A DNA stretch of 19,480 bases from positions 1 through 19,480 of the forward strand of contig JANWZY010000015.1 of the NCBI GenBank assembly GCA_025061935.1, given 5' to 3'. Below the pieces are notes generated by a model. That model saw only the letters and a list, made by a program, of their open reading frames with translations, made no database searches and was not told the origin of the DNA. Below, piece by piece: positions 14,958 through 19,480 of this stretch; positions within the stretch are counted from its first letter, which is position 1; each line of letters starts with the position of its first letter. A program made the position numbers and the translations under genes. The stretch is from Verrucomicrobiia bacterium. GTDB taxonomy: Bacteria > Verrucomicrobiota > Verrucomicrobiia > Limisphaerales > DTLC01.

Positions 14958-15356
14958 ATGGACGAGAAGTATTTTGTGGACCTTGTGTATCTTGCCGCGT
15001 TTTGCGCGGGCGGGCTGGCGTTTGCGCTGGTGCCATTTGCGCTTGTGCGGGTGCTGGCGGCTCGGCACACGCGCGCGGTTGCGAATAAGACTTTGCAGCC
15101 TGTCGAGTGCGGAGTTGAGCCGATTGGGGACGCATGGGTCCGGTTCAGCGCGGTCTATTATTTGTATGCGCTTGTGTTCGTGGCTTTTGCTGTGGACGTG
15201 CTGTTTTTGGTGCCGGTTGCGCTGGTGTATGACCGGGCGTGGGGCTGGGGCGATTTTGCGCTATTGGCGGTTTTTGTGGCGGTGCTGTCATTGGTGATCG
15301 TTTACGCATGGAGCAAAGGCTATTTCGAATGGCGGAGCAACAAGCCAAATGGTTGA
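14958..15356 (+). CDS. nuoA: NADH-quinone oxidoreductase (complex I) subunit A
   Basis: A 132-residue inner-membrane subunit with three hydrophobic helices (about residues 8-34, 67-91 and 98-119), part of the quinone-site end of the complex I membrane arm. The loop carries PVECGVEPIGDAWVRFSAVY (48-67), the family's most conserved stretch, with the key ECG at 50-52. The third block reads FAVDVLFLVPVAL, where most NuoA proteins have F-D-V-E-x-x-F-L-x-P-W-A. The first acidic residue is therefore alanine (A78), the second is aspartate (D80), and the tryptophan is lost. AGGAG at 14950-14954 precedes the ATG at a rather short spacing. It is the first gene of the nuo operon and overlaps nuoB by 28 bp. 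Confidence 0.93.
   Translation: MDEKYFVDLVYLAAFCAGGLAFALVPFALVRVLAARHTRAVANKTLQPVECGVEPIGDAWVRFSAVYYLYALVFVAFAVDVLFLVPVALVYDRAWGWGDFALLAVFVAVLSLVIVYAWSKGYFEWRSNKPNG
15315..15331 (+). promoter_or_regulatory. Ribosome binding site that decides the nuoB start
   Basis: AAAGG at 15315-15319 lies 9 bases before the ATG at 15329, inside the 3' end of nuoA. It favours this start over the in-frame ATG at 15308 and the far upstream codon at 15239, which would add residues unlike NuoB. Confidence 0.5.
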
Positions 15357-15865
15357 GTTGTGCTGAGGGTGGAGCCGGTTCCGAGCCGGGCAGCTTGGTG
15401 CGGTTCGCGCGGCTTGAGCAACTGCTTGATTGGGGTCGTGCGAATTCGCTCTGGCCGCTCACATTGGGGCTGGCCTGCTGCGCAATCGAGATGATGGCAG
15501 CGGGCGCGGCGCGGTTCGACCTGGCCAGGTTCGGTGCCGAGGTATTCAGGCCGTCGCCGCGTCAAGCGGATGTGATGATTGTGGCCGGGACAGTGAATTG
15601 GAAGATGGCCGGGCCGATCAAGACGCTTTACGACCAGATGCTCGAGCCGAAATGGGTGATTGCGTTCGGGAATTGCGCGATATCAGGTGGCCCGTTCGTG
15701 TTCCCCGGCCAGTACGCTGTGGTCGAAGGCGTGGACAAGCTTTTCCCAGTGGATGTCCATGTGCCCGGTTGCCCGCCGCGGCCAGAAGCGCTTATCGAGG
15801 GGATTCTTGAGCTGGAACAGAAAATCACAGGCACGCGCCGGTGGCCGAGAGTCAAGACCGCATGA
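15329..15865 (+). CDS. nuoB: NADH-quinone oxidoreductase (complex I) subunit B
   Basis: A 178-residue peripheral subunit that holds the last iron-sulfur cluster (N2), which passes electrons to quinone. The four cluster cysteines are present: adjacent C50 and C51 in LGLACCAIEMM, C116 in FGNCAISGG and C148 in PGCPPRPEAL. SPRQADVMIVAGTVNWKMA is the conserved central block; asparagine replaces the more usual threonine in TVT. VDKLFPVDVHVPGCPPRP is close to the consensus. The first 20 residues are poorly conserved, so the start rests on the ribosome binding site. The gene overlaps nuoA by 28 bp and its stop overlaps the nuoC start as ATGA, a sign of translational coupling. Confidence 0.95.
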   Translation: MAEQQAKWLSCAEGGAGSEPGSLVRFARLEQLLDWGRANSLWPLTLGLACCAIEMMAAGAARFDLARFGAEVFRPSPRQADVMIVAGTVNWKMAGPIKTLYDQMLEPKWVIAFGNCAISGGPFVFPGQYAVVEGVDKLFPVDVHVPGCPPRPEALIEGILELEQKITGTRRWPRVKTA

Positions 15866-16362
15866 ACGAGTTGATTGAGCAACTCAAATCCGCGTATGCG
15901 GTATTGGTAGTGCCGGCGCGCGCGGATACACAAGCCGCGGCTGTCCCAGCGGTTGTGCAGCCCACCGACCCGGAGAGGAGAGGGTGCCATTTAGAGGTCA
16001 CCGTTACGCCGGCAGTCGTCGTCGATGCTGCGCAGGTGGCAAACAGGTTTGGATTCGCCATAGACACAATTACGGGAATTGATTGGCCTGAAGCCGGGCA
16101 GATGGAAGTCGTGTACGATTTCTTCCATCCGCAGCACCGATTGCACCTTGTTGTGCGGACGCGCGTGCCGCGGGATGCCCCGGCACTGCCAACGATTCAA
16201 GATGTGTTTCCCGGGGCGAACTGGCACGAGCGCGAAACTCACGATTTTTTCGGCATAAAGTTCATCGGGCATCCAGACCTTACGCCACTGTTGCTGCCCG
16301 AAGACGCTGATTACCACCCCTTGCGGAAGGATTTCACCAATGTCTCCCGGTCATCCAACTGA
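15862..16362 (+). CDS. nuoC: NADH-quinone oxidoreductase (complex I) subunit C
   Basis: A 166-residue peripheral-arm subunit (the 30-kDa type) that packs against NuoB and NuoD. The core block DTITGIDWPEAGQMEVVYDF is followed by HLVVRTRVPRD, then PTIQDVFPGANWHERETHDFFG, the E-R-E-x-x-D-x-F-G signature. The tail is LLLPEDADYHPLRKDF, the normal NuoC ending. A GTG at 15841 would add seven residues. I chose the ATG at 15862 because it overlaps the nuoB stop codon as ATGA. It overlaps nuoD by 23 bp. NuoC and NuoD are separate here, not fused as in E. coli. Confidence 0.94.
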   Translation: MNELIEQLKSAYAVLVVPARADTQAAAVPAVVQPTDPERRGCHLEVTVTPAVVVDAAQVANRFGFAIDTITGIDWPEAGQMEVVYDFFHPQHRLHLVVRTRVPRDAPALPTIQDVFPGANWHERETHDFFGIKFIGHPDLTPLLLPEDADYHPLRKDFTNVSRSSN

Positions 16363-17479
16363 TTCGTCGGTTTCTGCAGCGGCGCCGCGCGAGACGTTTG
16401 TGCTCAATGTTGGGCCGCAGCACCCGGCCACCCACGGCGTGCTCAGGCTGAAACTTACCATGGATGGTGAGTACGTGTTGCATGCCGAGCCTGTGATTGG
16501 CTATGCGCATCGGATGCACGAGAAAATGGGCGAAAACCGCACCTACGTGCAGTTTTTGCCCAACCCGAGTCGCATAGATTACCTGTCGGCAATGCACTAC
16601 ATGCACGCCTATGTGTGCGTGGTCGAGCGCGCGCTCGGTATCGAAGTGCCACCGCGTGCAGAATACATCCGAGTTATCACTTCGGAATTGAACCGGATAG
16701 CGAGTCACTTGGTCTGGTTCGGCGCATTTTTGCTCGACCTCGGCGCGTTCACACCCCTGCTGTATGCATTTGACGACCGGGAAAAGATTCTCGATCTGCT
16801 CGAGGCCGTTACCGGCTCGCGCCTCACTTACTGCTATTACAGATTCGGAGGGCTTTGCAACGATGTGGATGAGCAGTTTATCGAGGGCACCCGCGCGTTT
16901 GTAAAACATATGCGCGGGCGCCTCGGAATGTACCACAAACTTGTCACGGAGAATTTGATTTTGCGTAAGCGCCTGGAGGGTATCGGAGTGATCAGTGCGG
17001 AGCTTTGTCGCAAGTATGGCGCAACCGGGCCGGTATTGCGCGGCTCCGGCGTACCTTGCGACGTGCGGAAGCTCGAGCCGTATTCGGTTTATCCCGAATT
17101 CGAGTTCGACGTGCCCCATTTTGCCGAGGGCGATTGTATGGCGCGGTACAAAGTGCGCATGGAGGAGATCGCGCAAAGCTTGCGCATCATCGAGCAGGCG
17201 ATAGCGAAGCTACCTCCAGGGCCAGTGATGGCCGAAAAAGTGCCGCGCGTAATTAAGCCGCCACCGGGCGATTATTACTTCGCAGTCGAAGCCGCTCGGG
17301 GCAGGTTTGCCATACGGCTAGTTAGCGACGGTACAGAAGTGCCCTACCGGCTGAAGTTGCGGACGCCGTCGTTTTCGAACCTGGCGCTTTTTGGCGAGGC
17401 TGCGCGGGGGCTGCTCATGCAGGATGCGCTCGCGCTGCTGGGCAGCTTAGACCTCGTAATCCCGGACGTGGACAGGTGA
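16340..17479 (+). CDS. nuoD: NADH-quinone oxidoreductase (complex I) subunit D
   Basis: A 379-residue peripheral subunit (the 49-kDa type, related to [NiFe]-hydrogenase large subunits) that forms the quinone head-group site with NuoB. The conserved opening VGPQHPATHGVLRL is at residues 24-37. H32 and Y81 (in IDYLSAM) match the quinone-contacting His and Tyr, with the 49-residue spacing known from Thermus. YAHRMHEKMGENRTY, SELNRIASHLVWFG, GPVLRGSGVPCDVRK and LRTPSFSNL follow. The C-terminus is IPDVDR, the usual ending. GGAAGGA at 16325-16331 is a strong ribosome binding site 8 bases before the ATG. Directly downstream comes nuoH, not nuoE, which is the notable feature of this operon. Confidence 0.96.
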   Translation: MSPGHPTDSSVSAAAPRETFVLNVGPQHPATHGVLRLKLTMDGEYVLHAEPVIGYAHRMHEKMGENRTYVQFLPNPSRIDYLSAMHYMHAYVCVVERALGIEVPPRAEYIRVITSELNRIASHLVWFGAFLLDLGAFTPLLYAFDDREKILDLLEAVTGSRLTYCYYRFGGLCNDVDEQFIEGTRAFVKHMRGRLGMYHKLVTENLILRKRLEGIGVISAELCRKYGATGPVLRGSGVPCDVRKLEPYSVYPEFEFDVPHFAEGDCMARYKVRMEEIAQSLRIIEQAIAKLPPGPVMAEKVPRVIKPPPGDYYFAVEAARGRFAIRLVSDGTEVPYRLKLRTPSFSNLALFGEAARGLLMQDALALLGSLDLVIPDVDR

Positions 17480-17486
17480 GCTGCGT

Positions 17487-18476
17487 ATGATTTTACCAGA
17501 GCCATACCGGTTGATCGCGTACCTTGTGGGTGCACTGGCTTTTGTCGGGCTGAACGCAGCCTACTTGGTATGGCTCGAGCGGAAGGTGGCAGCACGATTC
17601 CAGCGCCGGCCGGGCCCGACTGAAGTCGGCCCGGCGGGGCTGCTCCAGCCGATCGCTGACGGGCTTAAACTGTTGGGCAAACAGTTTGTTGTGTGGCCAC
17701 ATGCGGACCGGGTTTTGTTCAGGCTCGCCCCCGCGTTTGTCTTGGCGCCGGCTCTGATGTGCCTTGCAGTTATCCCGTTCGGTCACGCGCTATGCGCGCG
17801 CGATTTCAATCTCGGACTGCTGCTCGTGTTTGCATTCGGCTCGGTCAATGTGCTCGCCATTCTGCTCGGCGGCTGGGCGTCGCGAAACAAGTACTCGGTC
17901 ATCGCAGCGGCGCGCGTTGTGTCTCAAAACGTGGCCTACGAAATTCCGATGTTGCTTGTAGTTACGACGCTCCTGCTGACTGCAGGCACAATGAACCTGC
18001 GCGAGCTTGTCCAGCAGCAGGCCGGCGGGGTGTGGAATTGGAATCTGGTGAAGGTGTGGGTGAATCCGTTGATGCCGGTCCTTTTTTTGATCTTTTACGT
18101 GTGCATGTTGGCCGAGACGAATCGCGCACCGTTCGATATGGCGGAGGCTGAAAGTGAGCTTGTTGCTGGGGCGTTTACCGAGTACGCGGGCATGGGGTTC
18201 GGCCTGTTTTTTATGGCCGAGTACGCAAATATCGTGGTCGGTGCTTCGGTGGCGACAGTACTGTTTTTGGGCGGATGGCACAGCCCAGTGGGTGTGATGC
18301 CGGGCACGTTTTGGTTCCTCGTCAAGCTTTACGCGCTTGTCTTTAGCGTGATGTGGGTCCGGTGGACGTTCCCGCGGACGCAGTTTTATAGGTTGCTGAA
18401 CCTGTCATGGAAACTGCTGATTCCAGCGGGATTGGGCGCGTTGTTGTTCACCGCGCTGATCTTGAAGCTGCGCTGA
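17487..18476 (+). CDS. nuoH: NADH-quinone oxidoreductase (complex I) subunit H
   Basis: A 329-residue inner-membrane subunit with about eight transmembrane helices that lines the quinone tunnel and links it to the proton path. The signature WLERKVAARFQRRPGPTEVG (29-48) and GPAGLLQPIADGLKLL (48-63) are intact. SQNVAYEIPM and AETNRAPFDMAEAESELVAG (209-228) carry the acidic quinone-site loop, and FFMAEYANI follows. After LKLLGK the sequence is Q66-F67, where most homologues have K-E-(D or another residue), so an acidic residue is replaced by glutamine. AGGTGAG at 17474-17480 lies six bases before the ATG. The gene follows nuoD by 7 bp and precedes nuoI by 4 bp. Confidence 0.96.
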   Translation: MILPEPYRLIAYLVGALAFVGLNAAYLVWLERKVAARFQRRPGPTEVGPAGLLQPIADGLKLLGKQFVVWPHADRVLFRLAPAFVLAPALMCLAVIPFGHALCARDFNLGLLLVFAFGSVNVLAILLGGWASRNKYSVIAAARVVSQNVAYEIPMLLVVTTLLLTAGTMNLRELVQQQAGGVWNWNLVKVWVNPLMPVLFLIFYVCMLAETNRAPFDMAEAESELVAGAFTEYAGMGFGLFFMAEYANIVVGASVATVLFLGGWHSPVGVMPGTFWFLVKLYALVFSVMWVRWTFPRTQFYRLLNLSWKLLIPAGLGALLFTALILKLR

Positions 18477-18480
18477 GAAT

Positions 18481-18930
18481 ATGGTCGCTGCGATCAAAGA
18501 ATTTTGCCTAGGCCTGCACAGCCTTGCAACGGGTTTGGCGGTCACTCTTGAACAATTCTTCCGCCGGCCCGTGACGGTTCATTATCCGTGGGAAGTGCTC
18601 GAGCTGCCTGCGCGGTACCGCGGGCACATCGTGCTTGTGCGGGATGAGCAGACTGGCCGGTTGCGGTGCATCGCGTGCAAAATGTGCGAGCGCATCTGTC
18701 CGAGCGATTGCATTGTGGTCGAAGGCGCTAAATTGCCCGGCGAATCGCGCAAGTCCGTTACCGAATTCAAGCTCGATTTCACAAAGTGCAGCTTGTGCGG
18801 ATTATGCGTCGAAGTGTGTCCGGTGGACGCGCTCGCATTTTCGAAGCGGTATAACCTGGCGAGCACGCGCAAGGCAGATTACGAGAGCATGGACCTCTGC
18901 GAATTGGCAAAAGCAGGAGACGCAAAATGA
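18481..18930 (+). CDS. nuoI: NADH-quinone oxidoreductase (complex I) subunit I
   Basis: A 149-residue peripheral subunit that carries two [4Fe-4S] clusters (N6a and N6b) relaying electrons toward NuoB. Both ferredoxin motifs are complete: C63, C66, C69 and C73 in CIACKMCERICP, and C103, C106, C109 and C113 in CSLCGLCVEVCP. An N-terminal amphipathic helix (residues 5-28) and the HYPWEVLELPARYRGHI strand region are typical. The C-terminal tail after SKRYNLASTRKADY is short, as in compact bacterial versions. The ATG follows nuoH by 4 bp without a clear ribosome binding site, and the stop overlaps nuoJ as ATGA. The clusters are retained although the NADH module genes are not adjacent. Confidence 0.96.
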   Translation: MVAAIKEFCLGLHSLATGLAVTLEQFFRRPVTVHYPWEVLELPARYRGHIVLVRDEQTGRLRCIACKMCERICPSDCIVVEGAKLPGESRKSVTEFKLDFTKCSLCGLCVEVCPVDALAFSKRYNLASTRKADYESMDLCELAKAGDAK

Positions 18931-19460
18931 GCACGTTTCCGGCGCTTGATCATTTGGTGCGGGCTGTGTTCGCCCTGGCAGTGTTAGCGACCGTCAGCGG
19001 CGCGTTGGTCGCAGTGCTGAGCGCACGGATTATTCGTAGTGTCGCCGGGCTTGCACTGTGCTGTGTAGGGCTGGCAGGCCTGTATTACTTCCTTCATGCG
19101 CCGTTTCTCGCACTGATGGAAATCTTGATTTATGTCGGGGCAGTTTGCGTGACAATCGTGTTCGCAGTTATGCTAGCCGAGCCTGACGAACCGCCTGCGC
19201 GGGAGCCGCGCTGCTCCAGGCTCTTATGGGGGGCGGCCGCGCTAGTGTGCAGCGCGGCGGCGTTCGTCGCAATCGGATGGGCCGTGTTCAGCCATCCGTG
19301 GCCGGCGCCAGCGCCTCAACCGCCGCCGGACACGGTGCGCGGGATCGGCACCGCGTTCCTGACCACGCATGCGCTGGCTTTCGAGCTGGTTTCGGTTGTG
19401 CTGGTTGTGGGAATACTCGGCGCGTTGGTAGTTGCGCGGCTTGGGAGGGGGCGAGGATGA
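18927..19460 (+). CDS. nuoJ: NADH-quinone oxidoreductase (complex I) subunit J
   Basis: A 177-residue inner-membrane subunit with about five hydrophobic helices, part of the proximal membrane arm next to NuoA and NuoK. LYYFLHAPFLALMEILIYVG (72-91) followed by AVCVTIVFAVML is the diagnostic block: a pi-bulge helix with a conserved glutamate and YVGA in the family. A Pro-rich loop (HPWPAPAPQPPPD) precedes the last helix, FELVSVVLVVGILGALVVARL. AGGAG at 18915-18919 lies 7 bases before the ATG. It overlaps nuoI by 4 bp at its start and nuoK by 4 bp at its end. Confidence 0.93.
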   Translation: MSTFPALDHLVRAVFALAVLATVSGALVAVLSARIIRSVAGLALCCVGLAGLYYFLHAPFLALMEILIYVGAVCVTIVFAVMLAEPDEPPAREPRCSRLLWGAAALVCSAAAFVAIGWAVFSHPWPAPAPQPPPDTVRGIGTAFLTTHALAFELVSVVLVVGILGALVVARLGRGRG

Positions 19461-19480
19461 GCTTCGATCACCTTAACCCG
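19457..19480 (+). CDS. nuoK: NADH-quinone oxidoreductase subunit K, first codons only (cut by window edge)
   Basis: An ATG overlaps the nuoJ stop codon as ATGA and opens a frame of eight codons (MSFDHLNP) to the window end. A purine-rich GGGAGGGGGCGAGG just upstream is a good ribosome binding site. Gene identity rests on position: nuoK nearly always follows nuoJ. The eight residues alone prove nothing. Confidence 0.7.

Noticed and set aside
1..19480. CRISPR array, insertion sequence or prophage genes
   Set aside because: I saw no spaced direct repeats, transposase, integrase or phage structural motifs anywhere in the window.

Overview
The window is a GC-rich bacterial chromosome segment with short gaps between genes. 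The genes suggest an aerobic heterotroph of Verrucomicrobiota type: a DUF6580 membrane protein, a secreted family-31 glycosidase beside a rhamnogalacturonan-acetylesterase-like enzyme, and a tightly packed complex I operon without nuoEFG. Many starts lack a clear Shine-Dalgarno sequence. The phylum call is an inference from family content; no rRNA or tRNA is present to confirm it.

Layout, left to right. 1-202 (minus) is the N-terminus of a large DNA methyltransferase cut by the window edge. 318-1653 (minus) is an arsenic unit, arsR followed by arsM. 1654-2432 has no convincing gene. 2433-3167 (plus) is a 1-Cys-type peroxiredoxin, followed by about 580 bp of non-coding DNA with a strong hairpin and a small REP-like hairpin. 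3748-8158 (plus) holds three housekeeping genes: nadB, a class I photolyase gene and ychF, with hairpins after nadB and after the photolyase gene. 8263-9530 (minus) holds a YfcE-type phosphodiesterase and a DUF6580 membrane protein. 9656-12739 (plus) is a two-gene unit for exported carbohydrate-active enzymes, a GH31 glycosidase and a GDSL/CE12-like esterase.

13043-14719 (minus) is a type II restriction-modification pair: a PaeR7I-family endonuclease followed by a TSPPY-type DNA methyltransferase, joined by an ATGA overlap. Both genes are broken by single lesions. The endonuclease has an in-frame TGA about 50 codons before its natural end, and the methyltransferase carries one extra base in a CCCGGG tract. 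Both reading frames resume perfectly afterwards. This is the most noteworthy observation in the window: either a freshly decaying R-M system or two consensus errors.

14958-19480 (plus) is the start of a complex I operon, nuoA-B-C-D-H-I-J-K, with overlaps or gaps of a few bases throughout. NuoE, F and G are absent from the usual place between nuoD and nuoH, so this unit encodes membrane and connecting modules without an NADH-oxidising module. NuoA and NuoH each differ from the family pattern at an acidic position. I see no clearly new multi-gene system; the strongest leads are the R-M pair and the complex I variant.
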